Assembly: GCA_029449235.1 (NCBI GenBank)
Contig: JANATG010000002.1
Span: forward strand, 2,294,001 to 2,358,000
DNA: 64,000 nt
Direction of reading: 5' to 3'
Source: Linnemannia schmuckeri
Lineage: Eukaryota > Mortierellomycota > Mortierellomycetes > Mortierellales > Mortierellaceae
Part shown: positions 32,586 through 44,866 of the stretch, piece by piece
How the letters are laid out: every line of letters starts with the position of its first letter
How positions within the stretch are numbered: the first letter of the stretch is position 1
Translations under genes and position numbers: made by a program
The notes under the pieces: model-generated
Database searches by the model: none
Told to the model about the DNA's origin: nothing
The model's input: the letters and a program-made list of their open reading frames with translations, nothing else

Positions 32586-35500
32586 ATGCTAGGTAAGAAA
32601 ACACATACTCGACAACAATCATCTGCTTTCTACCATCTGCAAAAATGCTAATGACGCACTCACTTTCGTCTCCATGTCACACACATAGACAACGACAATC
32701 GCGACGCAGATCAAAAGCAGCAACAGCCTCACTCATACCCAGTTCAGACACTTCCGAACGAATGTCTCTATCTCATCGTGAACCACCTCTGGGACGACCT
32801 CAGGACACTGCACACCCTCCTCTTCGTCAACCGCTTCTTCTTCTACGCGGCCCTACCAAAGATCATGGACCATCCCCTGGAGACCTGGCAAATGACCTTT
32901 TGTGAACCCGAGTTTGTCACCAACTCGGAGAAATTCTTCGTCCTCGTCCTGACCTCTCTTCTGCACCATCAACAACGTCTCACAGGAAGAGACGCCGCCT
33001 CGATTCTGGCTGACTACGGTCTTCAATTGACTACCCCGGTCGAGTTTCCATCGCTCAAGCCCTTTCTTCTTGCGACACGAGATAACTCTTCGGTTCAGCA
33101 GCGGAAAGAAGACAGCTCCATGACCGTCGATTACTCGAAATACTTGACGGTACTGGACAACTATCAGTGGCAGTACATTGAGTTCTATCGATTCATCCGC
33201 CTGATGAAAATGCCAATGTCACTTCGGAATTTGCAGGAGATCCATCATGGGAGTGACGAGCTTTCAAACAACGCCGTCGTCGGCAGCGAAGCATCCGAGG
33301 AACAGGAGAGCCAAGCAGCAACGGCAATAGGAGATGACCAGGAAGGCGAACATACAGAGGATCTCCAACAGGACCACGACTACAAGAGTCTCGTCCGCGA
33401 AGGCATTGCTCAAATGATGCTCCACTACAACGTCGAGTGCATTACCGAATACTCCTTCCATGTCTCCGAAGCTCACAAGAACCTCCCTCTTGCACCCAAG
33501 CTCGCCAGTTTACGACACCTCAACATATACCGGGACGAATCTTTACCCAGCCAGCACTTCCAGGATACCATCGCTTTCATTCACCTCAACAAAAAGTCTT
33601 TTCCTCGAAAGCCATGCCTCCAACTCGGGTTTGACTATCAATGGAGCAGTTACGGCAACAGCAGGTTCACCTCAATCAAGGAGTCTCGGAGCGCCATATT
33701 TAACCTCACGAAGTCCAAGTTGCTGCTCTACGAGGCTGTTGGAGAACCGGAAGACTTGGAGATTAGTAATATTCCAGGATTCTACGGTCTGGCTGGAAAT
33801 ATTAGTACGGAGCGGCTGCTGACGTTGTATGACGAGGACCAGTTCAGGATTGACATGGGTGAAGGCCCCGATATGGAGGCATTCTTCCGAAGATGTCATC
33901 GCCTGGACACGATCAGGATGGAGGTTGGTCACCCTTACCTTCTTTCCTGGGCAGCCCAGCATGCGAGAGATCATCCTTCATCACCCCTGCTTCCAGCTCT
34001 GAACAGTTTGCACTTTTGGTCGGACCGCCCCTATCGCTTCACCATCCACGCCCTCAACGACAGCATGGCCGCATTCGCAGAGTCTCTCGGAAACGTCCAT
34101 ATCAGCAACAGCCAGGAGTTCTGCGATCGCGGCCAGGAACCAAATCCATGGGTGCTGCAGCAGGATCTGGAAAAGTCACGTCTGGTTCGAACCGCTCCGC
34201 TCGCCAACGGTATCGGAAATTGGCCATATCCTTTGCCTCGGCTGCGGTCGTTGAAGATTGATTTGAAATGCACCTCAACTATTCAAGTCGGCTCACTTGA
34301 CCAGTGTTTCAATCTGGAAGATCTGGACCTCAGATTCGGCACCGTTGGAGAAGGACCTCAGGCGACTGGATTGGACGACAGCGACCCTGATGCGGATCCT
34401 CGCCAACAGGCACCCCTGGATCCCAGCCTGTTTCCCAAGTGGACCCTTCCAAAACTCAAGTCTCTACACTTGGACGGCACGCCTGCTTTGCGCTTCGACT
34501 ACGATTCTCTGGAGACAATGTCCAACCTGGAGACCTTGACTTTGAGCTGCAAGAAGAAAGTAAATCTCGAGAGCCGACTCAAGGACATTCCCCGGCTTTC
34601 GCTGCATACAAGCCGCTTCTATTCAGCCTCGACACCACAGGAACCACCAACCGCTGCTACTTCTGCGGAATCGACCCACGATGTCTCTACAACTTCAAAG
34701 GGCGGTATTTGGACAAGAACATGGACCCTGCCCAAACTGAAGACTTTAGAGATGGAGGGACCGCCTGCGGCAGTGTTCACCTTTGACTGGCTCAAGGGCT
34801 GCCCCAGTCTCACATCAGTCACCTTGAGCCTACATCTCTACGGATCGCCTCAACGCCTACCACTTATCGCCTACTCTCCCGCCGCATATCCCTTGATCGA
34901 GAAGTATGGCGGCGATCTTCCAGAGGCGTCTGTCACTGGCGGTGTCGTCGGTGACGACGATAATGGAGTGTTCAAGGAGAGCAGGCTGGAGCGACTGAAT
35001 CTCAAGGGGCCCTGGGTCATTACCGCGTCCGATCTCACAGCGCTCATGACGGACAATGCACCCTACTTGCAGACGCTGTCACTCAACAAGGTTCAAACGC
35101 GGGACGGAATGCCTGCTGTCAACTTTGTCCAAGCCTTTAGGGATGCGGACGAAATTTGTCGTAGGAGGTACGGAGAGGACTGGGACGCGCGGCCAGGAGA
35201 TGCTAATTATGACGAAGAGGACTATGAGGATGAGCATGAAGACGACAAGGATCGGAATGCTGACAATAACACAGGATCGGAATCTGACGTGTCGAAGGAT
35301 GGTCATACTGAGGCTGATGGATTGACAACAATCCCTGCTGCTGATCCTCTGCCTATCAACCCGTTGCCAGGTCGATCTCTCCTCACTGTCGAGGCGGACT
35401 ACACGATCGGCAAAAACAAGAGACGGACAGTACAGCTGGAGGCGATTGGCAATGACGATGCGGATGAATACCGGAAATGTGGACTTCGAGTGTACAACTT

Positions 35501-35609
35501 TTCGAGGGAGTTTTTGGTCGACAAGTACGACAAGGCGTGGTTCACCCGGAACAAAGGCACCAAATGGTGGAACACCATGTTTGGAGAAAAGAGCGATACA
35601 TTGGCTTAA
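32586..35609 (+). CDS. Large F-box/LRR-like protein (975 aa, 2 exons, 7-nt first exon)
   Basis: F-box proteins link substrates to the SCF (Skp1-cullin) ubiquitin ligase; LRRs usually choose the substrate. The main frame has no ATG before its F-box, only an in-frame stop at 32652. A clean acceptor (CACACATAG, ending at 32688) and a donor GTAAGA at 32593 join ATG-CTA-G (32586-32592) to exon 2 (32689-35609), giving Met-Leu-Asp and 976 codons. The F-box spans about residues 23-62 (Leu-Pro-Asn-Glu-Cys-Leu, Leu-Leu-Phe-Val-Asn-Arg-Phe-Phe). Irregular leucine-rich segments fill about 230-860, with Leu-Pro-Lys-Leu-Lys-Ser/Thr-Leu motifs. An acidic Asp/Glu stretch lies near 830-870. It is convergent with the TMEM86-like gene, 111 bp apart. 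Confidence 0.87.
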
Positions 35610-35720
35610 AATCCATGTAACAACTGCTGTTTTCTCAAGCAAAATGAAAAATAAGTTTTCAAGCACATGTATATTCTCTATGCAACTGGCGATAATAACT
35701 ATGACTCGCGTCCTTTCTGT

Positions 35721-36799
35721 TTACCGGCTCAAGGGAACCTCGCCACGAAGAGTAGAAGCCAACAGAATCTGAGCAATGTAGTAAAGAGGGAGCCCGATCC
35801 ACTTGTTGAGGACGGTCTTGTGGACAAAGTGTTGGCGGGCGACAAAGAGGTCAGAGAAGAAGAACATCAGGGCGCCGAGGATGCGTTCGGGGAGGTAATC
35901 GCGTCCCGAGTTGATGCTTCCGAATGCGGTCATCACCATCCCGCTGATCACCAACATGTATGCGATGACCTGTAAGTAAGAAAGAGAGTGGGAAGGGAGG
36001 AGGAGGATTGTGTTAGTAGGCGGATCAATTGAAACAGTTGTCTCCTTTCTCCACATGAAAAGGCCAGCAATGGCAATCGGCTCTCAAATAATTCAATAAG
36101 TAAAAGGGCTGAGCAATAACGCCAAAAAAGAAAACTTACGGCACCACGCATGATCTTGTTCTTGATCTTTGGCAACAACCAAGGTCCAACAACAGCAGCC
36201 ATCGCAACAATGAATCCCAAACCCTTCTGACGAGCCAAAACATCCTGACCGTGAAACGTGAAAGCAACCATGAACGCAGCATGACCAGCCAAGAAGCTGG
36301 TCAATCCAGGCAAGAACCCGCTCTTGGGGATCAACAAGACATCTCCGATCGCTCCCAACACAAAGGCGCCCATCATGGCCTTGGTGTACGTCGTGTGAAC
36401 AACAGCACCCGCAGCTCCAGCAGCAGCGGTGGCGGTGGCGGCGGCGATGGTGGGTGCGATGTTAAAGACGATATGTTTAAATTCCGCAACATACGCAGTT
36501 GCAAGTCCCAGAACTCCTCCAGATGCAGCAATGGCCTTGGGGATATCGGCAACAGCGGTCAGATGCAGCATAGGTGCAGTGGAAGAGGGGGAATGGCTAG
36601 GAAGGTAAGCGAGAGCGGCGACCATGAAGCCGAGGGAGGCCAGGGGTTTGAAGATCCAGCGGCCGAGAGAGGAGTGTGCGGTCTCGGAGAGAAGGAGGCA
36701 GGGGAGGGCGACGGCTGTGATTTGGACACCCAGGTTCAGGGGTGTGAAGGAGATTGGGGCCAGGAAGTCGAGGACTGGCTGCGCGAGTGACAGTGCCAT
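35721..36799 (-). CDS. TMEM86/YhhN-family membrane protein, putative lysoplasmalogenase (302 aa, 2 exons)
   Basis: YhhN/TMEM86 proteins are multi-pass membrane proteins; the animal TMEM86B hydrolyses the vinyl-ether bond of lysoplasmalogens. Exons are 36799-36140 and 35969-35721. The protein is mostly hydrophobic, with roughly eight membrane segments. Family landmarks are visible: Lys-Pro-Leu-Ala-Ser near residue 50, Gly-Ala-Phe-Val-Leu-Gly-Ala-Ile-Gly-Asp-Val-Leu-Leu, Gly-x-x-Ser-Phe-Leu-Ala-Gly-His-Ala-Ala-Phe, and a late Gly-Ala-Leu-Met-Phe-Phe-Phe-Ser-Asp, with acidic residues placed as in the family. An Ala-rich insert of about 25 residues near 120-145 is unusual. Enzyme activity in this fungus is inferred from family membership only. 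Confidence 0.88.
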
Positions 36800-38851
36800 A
36801 TTTTGTGTCTTGTGTGTGAAAAAGGGGAAGAGAGAAGGAAGGTGTAGGAGAAAGAAGGGACGAGGGGAATGAAAAAGAAGGAATGGAATGAGAAAAAGCG
36901 AGATGGAAGTGATGGAAGGAAGGGAAGTGTGCTACCGAGAAAAGTAAAAGGGCAAGAAGGAAAAAAGACAGTCCGCATTCAATTCATGTACAAGGCCCGG
37001 GCACCAGGCGATCATTGCGCGCGCATCGGAGAACAAGCACCTTCCTCCTCTTGTTTGCACGTGCAACAAACGGTTCCCTCGTAGGAACCGACCAATGTCT
37101 ATATAGCTGAGCCCATAGGTTCAATTCACATATTGCCAACGCGCGACAAACGCGTATCTACTTATTCATCAATGACCCCATTTGGCAAAGAAGGCTTCTT
37201 CGCTATGTGATGTTTGTATTCCTTTTTCCTTCTCCATGCTGCTGTTCCACCAAGAAATGCATTCTTGCAATTCCCCTCTGTAAGTATTTTCCCGTCTGTG
37301 GTTGTCCACAAAAGGAAATCTCGCCTGACAAATCACCAAATAAACAAAACAAAAAACAAGCTTCACAACCTTGGACTTTCTTCAACTCGTAGGAAAAAGG
37401 CTCACAATTAAATAAGACGATTGGAGCTTGTTCAGGGTGGCATGCTGGTTGACAAGTCATTCTCTCCACTCTGTGGGTATCTATCTCTTCTCCACATTCC
37501 GATCCTCCCTTCATTTATTTTCTTGCTTTCCTACAAGGGTTTCTAAGACTTTACTTTTTTTTTTGTTACCAGGCGCTTATTTTGCTTCCGCATGGGAGAC
37601 ACATATATACATCCGCTGAGTAAATTTCAAGCACCATGGCTCGCATTTCTATGTCTGAATTCCGAAGAAGTGGCTAAAAGATGCAGCACTAGAGGTATTA
37701 AAGGCCTCGCCCGTAGTCAGTGGGACGCCTGGATTCGGAAGGATTTCCCCAAATCGAGAGACAACTCGCAACTCTAAACAAAAACATAAACTTCATCTCC
37801 ATGATAATGGGCGTATATTCAATGAAAACTATACCCACACAACGAAACAGAAAACAAAAACAAACGCGTTTGCTAATTCCAGGAGACCATTGAAGGTCAA
37901 AGATGAAAAAAGCGCAAGACCTCTTCGGCTGTTTTGTTCGTAACGAACAATCCCATAAAAAGCGCCATGTATCTCTGGAGACATACTCATTTGTTTGTTT
38001 TATTTGTTTGCCCCCTACTTGTCTTCTGTTTCTATCGTTGGTGGACACAGGGTTGACCTTATTTCTTAGCCTGAATTGGATTTACAAGTGGTGTTTTTTC
38101 AGGGTCTCGTCCTGGGCGTGACTTGTGTGCTCAACCCTTAGAATGTTCACTTCAGCCAAAAAAAAAATGAGCTTAGAAAGCATGTACAGTCAAGATGCCC
38201 AGAAAATGCCACAAACGCGAATCATGAACCCACTATCTGTAGTTAAAGGTCACAGAATTCGTTCAGACTTCAGACGATTATTTCACGAAAAGAAGCATGC
38301 ACAACTAAATAAAGTGTACTTAAAGGAAAGCGACCTGCATGCTTGCTTGCTGCTTGTTGAATAAATTGTGCAACGGATTTCAAGGGATGACCAGAGAGAG
38401 GAATATTGTACCATTTCATCCTTTCTTCTTTCTCTGTCTTTGTCATTTTCAGCTTGGACCTCTTATCGTCGAATGTTAACATGCAGCGACCCGTTTCTTT
38501 ACCCTCATTCATCTGTGCTTACCCCCTGGCATTTGGTGCCTGCATTACCTTCACCTGCCGTTGTCAGATGGCGCATCTTATCCAGGAGAAATGCAAAAAC
38601 AAATGTCTATGTTTGGATGGTAGCAAACACGAAGACGAAAACAAATAACAAACAGCGAACAACCTTCGTGCCTTTCCGTATTGTTTACTCCCTCTCTTCA
38701 CTCGTTGAGTTGAGCCAGGAGCCAAACCGCCGCTTAGCCTTGGTTTCTGTATTGTGAATATGGAGCATAAGTAAGCAGTGTGGGTTCGGGGACTGATACG
38801 TGAGTTTTGCCTTTGGAATGTACAATAGCCTTTGAGTCCTTCGTTTTTCTT
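36800..38851. other. Intergenic region between divergent TMEM86-like and GH5 genes
   Basis: No gene supported. Near 36800 the sequence is A/G-rich on the plus strand, the leader of the minus-strand gene. Several short open frames overlap on both strands without recognisable content. Confidence 0.5.
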
Positions 38852-38857
38852 TATAAA
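38852..38857 (+). promoter_or_regulatory. TATA box candidate of the GH5 gene
   Basis: TATAAA about 170 bp upstream of the ATG at 39026, followed by a C/T-rich leader. Confidence 0.5.
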
Positions 38858-39025
38858 GACGGCCGCCATTCCTCTTTTTTTGACTTCAGACTTTTCTCCA
38901 AACACGAATCTCACCCGTCGCAGTCTTTCTTTTCATCCCCTCTCCTCTCCTTTACAATTTTTCTTTTCACGCCTCCCGCCTTCTTCCTCAACCATCTTCT
39001 CCTTACCTCCAGCAACACCCTGACA

Positions 39026-39723
39026 ATGAGAATTCTCTCCCTTTCCGCCGCCATCGGAGCTGTGGTCTTGTGTGCCCTCCGGTTGACCCAGGCTGATATC
39101 TCCAAGATTGTCCGCGTCGACCAAACATCCCAACAGCTCATCGATGCTGAGGGTCGCAGTCGCTGGTTCCACGGCACTAACATGGTCAAGAAGGCCTTCC
39201 CCTGGCATGTTGATGTCGAGAACTTTGTTCCCAACTGGTCTCTTGTTGACAAGGATATCGAGTTATTGAAGACTATGAACATCAACTCAGTCCGTCTAGG
39301 TATGTTTGCTTTGCTTTTGCTTTTTTCCAACCATGAATATTGCTTATCGTTATGGAGTAAAAAATGGCGTGTGGACAAAGGGCTGGACAGGGTTATCGTC
39401 TGCTCACACGTCTTTCTTTCCTTCCAATCCTTTTCAAATGTTAATTTTCGAACATTCCTCATTCTTCACATAACAGGCGTTCACTGGGCGGGTGTGGAGC
39501 CAGTCCGAGGCCAATACAACCAGACCTACCTTGATATCACCCACAGTATCATTAAGAAGCTCGAGGACAACAACATCTACACCCTCATCGACCAGCACCA
39601 GGACGTTTGGGCCGCTCAGATCTGTGGACACGGTGCCCCTCTGGTAAATTCTCAATCCCTCCCTTCTTTCTCCACCTTCACACCTCTCCTTGGAATCGTA
39701 AACCTTAATCATTCTTGATTGTG

Positions 39724-39770
<47 letters not shown>

Positions 39771-41633
39771 ATTACTACAGCTACGGATGATAATGCAAGT
39801 ATGTACCCTTCCTTTACCTCTTCTCTCCTTTTTACCTTTACACAGTGGTTCATGAAGCAAGGATGGGTCACCCCTGGTCATATGTTTCCCGTCCCCCAAA
39901 AGTCTACCCCCTTTGCAGTCGATGCCAACGGTGTCCCCTCCGATGCCGATTGCAACTCAATCGATTGGGCAACCTCATATCTCAACTACGCTGTTGGAAA
40001 CGCTTTTGGTCGTCTCTACAACAACTATGACGGACTGGGCGATGCTTGGGCGGCCTACTGGAAGGTCCTTGCCCAGAGATACATGCAGTTCCCTAGCATT
40101 CTTGGCTACAACTTGATGAACGGTATGTGTACACTAATGGATTCCTGTAGAATGATTACGGGTTTAGACAATGAATGGGTTGTTGTTAGGGATGGTTTTT
40201 TTTTGTACTCATGCATTGCATTTTTTTCTTTTTATTGTAGAGCCTTGGGTTGGTGACCATATGGCGGACCCTACGTTGTTGGTTCCTGGCAAGGCTGACC
40301 ACCGCACCATGGAGCCCCTCTGGAACAAGGGCACGGATGTCATCCGCACTGTCGATAACACCACCCTCATCTTCTTTGAAGGATCCACCTATGGTATGCA
40401 CATGTTTTCCTTCCTAGGCCTCTCTTGACTTCAATTACGATGCGTAAGGGAAAGCAACTTCACTAACACGACCTTTTGACATGTTAATAGATATTCTCTC
40501 GGGGTTCAACAATGTCCCTGGTGGCGATGGCTCCAAGACGGTCCACTCGTACCACTACTACAAACCCCCTCAACTGGGAAACATTGAGTACACGCTCAAG
40601 AACCGCAAGACCGATTCTGACCGTCTCCGTACTGCCGGTATGATGACCGAGTTCCAGTTTTGGGACAGTGGACCCGATTCAATCAAAGAGATCTTTGAAA
40701 CTGCCCGTCAGGCCGATCGATACATGCAGTCGTGGCAAGGATGGGCCTACAACAATGTCTGGAGTGGAAGTGGTGCCGATGCTGTTGCTCGCCCTGCTAT
40801 CGTCCGTGCCTATTCTCGTACCTATGTCGAGGCGACTGCCGGTACCACGCAGACGATGTACTTTCAGGATAGCACGACAAAGTACTGGGTCTCGTGGAAG
40901 GCTGACAAGTCTATCCAGGCGCCCACTTTGATCCGCTTTGCGCCCAAGATCAACTATCCTGATGGTATTCGTGTCTTCATCAACCCTCCTGGTTCGGGCA
41001 CTTATACTGTTGACAATGCGACTAATACTGTGAGGATCTCCCATACCTCTGCAACCGTCAATGGCGAGACCATCATGGCCAGTGTCCAGCCCTTTTACCC
41101 TACCGATATTATCCAAAACCCTGAATCTGGCAAGTGCCTCGACAACGGCAACGCCTACGTCACCCCCGTAAGTTACATCTTTTTATACATTTTTTTAACC
41201 AATGGACATTGTACTATTGACCGCTCACTCTTTTTTTCTATCATACCTTTACTCACAATAGAACAACCCGATCATCCTCTGGGACTGCTCCTCAGACCCG
41301 AATCAGATCTGGAAGTTCAAGGACAACACCATTCAGCTGGCCTTTGACCCTGACCACAACAGCGACAAATACTGCATGGACACTCAACCCATCCCCTCGA
41401 ACACCAAGTACCTCAACATCGTCTTGAACCCCTGCGATGCCGGAAAGGCTTCCCAAAAGTGGTCCGTCACCCCTACGGGCAACATCGTCAACACCGCGAC
41501 GGGTTACTGTGTGGATATTAATGGTTCGAACTACAAGTCTGGAACTGGGCTGTTGGCGTACCCTTGTGCCGCTGGTGGAACTCAGAAGAACCAGGTCTGG
41601 AAGTTGCCCCGTGGTGCCAGTGGTACCTGGTAA
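39026..41633 (+). CDS. Secreted endoglycoceramidase-like GH5 glycosidase with C-terminal ricin-type lectin domain (639 aa, 6 exons)
   Basis: Endoglycoceramidases release the glycan from glycosphingolipids. Exons are 39026-39299, 39477-39643, 39846-40122, 40241-40393, 40491-41167 and 41262-41633, all GT-AG, 640 codons. A signal peptide ends near residue 24. GH5 motifs follow: Gly-Arg-Ser-Arg-Trp-Phe-His-Gly-Thr-Asn, Asn-Ser-Val-Arg-Leu-Gly, Asp-Gln-His-Gln-Asp-Val-Trp, acid/base Glu240 (Leu-Met-Asn-Glu-Pro-Trp, split by intron 3) and nucleophile Glu344 (Met-Thr-Glu-Phe). A beta-sandwich-like segment (about 395-490) leads to a beta-trefoil at about 500-635 with three Gln-x-Trp motifs and Cys pairs. 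The lectin tail suggests carbohydrate targeting. Target could be its own glucosylceramides or host lipids; not decided by sequence. Confidence 0.92.
39730..39769. repeat. 40-nt T tract in GH5 intron 2
   Basis: Lies in intron 39644-39845, on the coding strand, about 75 nt before the acceptor. It could act as an extreme polypyrimidine tract or simply be slippage-prone. Confidence 0.85.
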
Positions 41634-41761
41634 CACTCTTTTTTCTTTCGGGTCAGGGTTGCCAAGTCTACGACTTAGGAACAAACGGAACATGCAACTG
41701 TTGAGCGGATGCATTTGTGTCAACAATAATGCCTTCTTCTCTTTCCAATCGTGTCAGAGAC

Positions 41762-41767
41762 AATAAA
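41762..41767 (+). terminator. Poly(A) signal AATAAA of the GH5 gene
   Basis: Exact hexamer 129 nt past the stop codon, in an AT-rich flank. The rest of 41768-42167 shows no gene. Confidence 0.5.
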
Positions 41768-42167
41768 CCAAATGAATTAGTGCTAGTAGTACGTACTACA
41801 GGATATTCGACAGTAGAGACCGATGATGTTTTCATCAACTTTTCCTGCAATTTTCAAAGGAATTCGGCAACTCTTTCTCATGTTCTAGTTTTTGATTTTC
41901 TAAATTTTTGTACTTTTGCTAATTTTAAAAACGGTGGATGAGTGTATCGTGTTTCCTCATTCATAGATGACAGACAGTGTTGGCGGTAACACTGGAGCGA
42001 TGCAAGATTCCAATCGGATGGTTTGTTTCAAGAGCACAAGTGGATGTCAACACTCCGCATTGGTGCGAAGGTCAACTCCCAAATATTCTTTCTGTGAAGG
42101 AAATAAAGTGCCGCGCAAAATGATGACCCCTGGCTGTGTTAAACGTCTGCGGCATTTGTTCTTCGTC

Positions 42168-42173
42168 TATAAG
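42168..42173 (+). promoter_or_regulatory. TATA box candidate of the 553-aa F-box gene
   Basis: TATAAG, 109 bp upstream of the ATG at 42282, with a CA-rich leader between. Confidence 0.45.
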
Positions 42174-42281
42174 AGGACCTCAGAAAGTATGGCATAGGAC
42201 AGCATTCCACACACACAACCAATTCATTCCTTGTCCACCACTAATCACATTCCCTCTTCATCAATAGGAAGCAAATACCAT

Positions 42282-43943
42282 ATGGATCCGTTCACAAACC
42301 TGTCCATCGAAGTTCAGGAGATGATCATCTCAAACTTACCTAAGCGAACTTGTTTTGTCTGCATGCAGGTCTGCCGCTCCTGGACCACTGTGTTTGCTCG
42401 TCCCATCTGGAGGTCGATCGAAGCCCTTGACCAGCCCACCTTCAGCGCCGCCCAACGTTTCTACCGACTCAAGCAATCCATCGAAGCAGACAACGGAGTA
42501 GCGATCCAGAAGTACGGTCATCTCATCAGGACGCTGGATACTTGCTACTTGAGCATGGTCGACCTAATTGTCAAGAACGATCCTGAGCGGACTTGTGCAC
42601 ATCTTAAGAAAATGGTTGTTCACTCCAAAGCCGACCCACGGGTTCCACCTGCATTCAGAGCGAACGAGACAGCTACCAAGAAGCCCGGTCTTAATGTCCA
42701 GAAGTCAGCGATCGCTGCACTACTTCGATACAACCATGACCTGCGAACGCTGTCGCTGCATTGTGAAGCTGCTCACCCTGACATGGGAGAGGATGGTAAG
42801 CCAGTGGAGCCGAACTGGATGGGGGCACTTCCCGAGAGCCTTGAATCCCTAGTCGTCAACACTCCATGCTTTGGGAGCTACCAGCCGCCCATTTCATCAG
42901 CGTGCTCACCATCTGCGCCCCATCCCCTTCCCAGATCATTGATTCACCTTCAGAAGCTGATCATGCAAGGGCCTTACATTAATGGGTCTGTCCGACTTGA
43001 CCTCCTCCGCCGATGTCCTAACCTGGAGGTTTTGAGGTTGTATATCCGGGAAGACCCGCTCGATCCTTGTTCAGTGATTTCTGAGGTGCTTGCCAGTCAT
43101 TGCCCACAACTGACGGCAATACGAGTTGATGGTCAAACACACGACAAAAGTCTCTCACTTCTTCTTGGTTCAAGTGCAACCGGTTGGAAATCGTTCATGT
43201 TTAATGGATCTTCGGACTCCTTTGGACCGCTTTCTGCTAAAGCGCTCCTCAAACATACCGAGACTCTCGAGAATGTCCGGCTGGAAAGTTGCCCTGCATT
43301 CACCAGCACCAACATCCAGCAATTACTCTGCTCAGCGCCTAGGTTGAGACGCTTCCAAGGGATCTCGATCAACCGATTGCTTGAAAATGACCTTTCCCTG
43401 AGGGCAGACGAGCTTGTGCTGTCGAAGTGGGTATGCACCAATCTCGAGTCGTTTGCTTGCAGAATCACCGGAGTCCCTCGACCAGATCTGACAAGGCGGA
43501 CAAATGGTCGACTGTTGACGAGCACAATGCATACCACCGGAACCATCGAAGAAAGTTATCAATTGCAGCGTCGGGTTTATGAGCAGCTGGGTCGACTGAA
43601 AAAGCTACGACATCTGGTCCTAGGAGGCGACTTTTGTTTGTATGGTGAGGAGAATTTCAATATAGCAATGAGGGAAAGGGCCAACGAAGGTGTGTATTTC
43701 TCCCCCATGAACTGGCAGACTGGATACCAGTACGAGTGTTTGTCTATGACACTTGAGAGTGGACTGGGTCTGTTGAGTGGGTTGAAGGATATGAGAGCGG
43801 TCGTTGTTGAGGGGATGGCGGTGGGGTTGTCGAACCCGGCTGAGAAGATATGGCAGAGAAAGCATTGGCCGCTGCTTAGGACTGGCAAGCTGTTTGCCAA
43901 TGGGTACTTTTCTGACCCCTTCTGGTCCTTATTCCTCGAATAG
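42282..43943 (+). CDS. F-box/LRR protein (553 aa, intronless)
   Basis: Predicted substrate receptor of an SCF ubiquitin ligase. The start is the first ATG of the frame; upstream in-frame codons lack a Met. The F-box occupies about residues 1-45: Asp-Pro-Phe-Thr-Asn-Leu-Ser-Ile-Glu-Val-Gln-Glu-Met-Ile-Ile, Leu-Pro-Lys-Arg-Thr, Cys-Met-Gln-Val-Cys-Arg-Ser-Trp, and Arg-Pro-Ile-Trp-Arg-Ser-Ile. The rest is leucine-rich with irregular repeats, such as Leu-Leu-Arg-Arg-Cys-Pro-Asn-Leu-Glu-Val-Leu-Arg-Leu and Leu-Leu-Cys-Ser-Ala-Pro-Arg-Leu-Arg. It is the best intact relative of the broken copy at 30664-31890. An AG just upstream (TCAATAG, 42261-42267) could be an acceptor for a short first exon, as in the other F-box gene, so the true N-terminus may be longer. 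Confidence 0.88.
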   Translation: MDPFTNLSIEVQEMIISNLPKRTCFVCMQVCRSWTTVFARPIWRSIEALDQPTFSAAQRFYRLKQSIEADNGVAIQKYGHLIRTLDTCYLSMVDLIVKNDPERTCAHLKKMVVHSKADPRVPPAFRANETATKKPGLNVQKSAIAALLRYNHDLRTLSLHCEAAHPDMGEDGKPVEPNWMGALPESLESLVVNTPCFGSYQPPISSACSPSAPHPLPRSLIHLQKLIMQGPYINGSVRLDLLRRCPNLEVLRLYIREDPLDPCSVISEVLASHCPQLTAIRVDGQTHDKSLSLLLGSSATGWKSFMFNGSSDSFGPLSAKALLKHTETLENVRLESCPAFTSTNIQQLLCSAPRLRRFQGISINRLLENDLSLRADELVLSKWVCTNLESFACRITGVPRPDLTRRTNGRLLTSTMHTTGTIEESYQLQRRVYEQLGRLKKLRHLVLGGDFCLYGEENFNIAMRERANEGVYFSPMNWQTGYQYECLSMTLESGLGLLSGLKDMRAVVVEGMAVGLSNPAEKIWQRKHWPLLRTGKLFANGYFSDPFWSLFLE

Positions 43944-44229
43944 TGTTTGGGTTTGGATTGGACCAATGACAAAAAACAAGCCACAGATCACACCCGATCA
44001 TTCGCGTACTTCAGCACCGACCCTTTTTGTTTTCCTTTTTCTTTCGTTTTCTTTTTTTTTCTTTCTTTTTCGTTCTTCCTACCCTTCCACATTTCCACCC
44101 TTCTCTCTTGTTCCCACGACCTCCCTCCTTTTCCCGGCCTAACCCTTCTTCGACCCGCCTTTCTTTTCAGGAAGACGCAACAAGTACATTCGCTTCTTCG
44201 ACATGCCTACTTCTCTCATCACCATAGAA

Positions 44230-44235
44230 AATAAA
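44230..44235 (+). terminator. Poly(A) signal AATAAA of the 553-aa F-box gene
   Basis: Exact hexamer 286 nt past the stop, after a C/T-rich 3' flank. Confidence 0.4.
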
Positions 44236-44866
44236 GACACCCTTCTCCACTTTTCAATGTTATAATTCATTAGACGGTAACTGTATTTTTTTTTCTGAAT
44301 ATCAACCCTTGTACGCTCTTATCGCCTTCCCCTCTCCCTTCCCACCAAAACACACAAAAACAACCCCGGGTCAACTACCCAGCCTGCTCTTTTGCGGTCA
44401 ATGCAAGCAGGTCGGACTGATTCTGATTCCGAAGGGGAAGATCAAACAACCCACACGGCGCCTCTACATAGCCCGGCTAGTTTCCATGCTGTCGGTTATT
44501 CACTCTAGCGTCTGACATTCGCTTCCTTCCCCTTGCTACCCTCCTACTTTCGACTCATTTTTTTTTATATTTGGCGTGCTTTATTTAATCTTCTGGGTGT
44601 AGTGACGCGTGTAGACGTGAGAAAGAATTGAAGTGCAAAGAGCTTGAAATAAATATTAGCTATCATTCATAACGTACAAAATTGTCACCTTGTCTCGTTC
44701 TTGTTTTTTTTGTTTCTTCCCGTTAATTCTTGTTGTTCAACGCCAACTCATTCACCACCAACACTGCTCTGCACCAATTGGACTCAACAATTATGGCTAA
44801 GAACAACGGACACTACACCTCAAAAGTCCCAACGCCTCTTTTTTTTTTTTTTTTGACAAGAACAGA

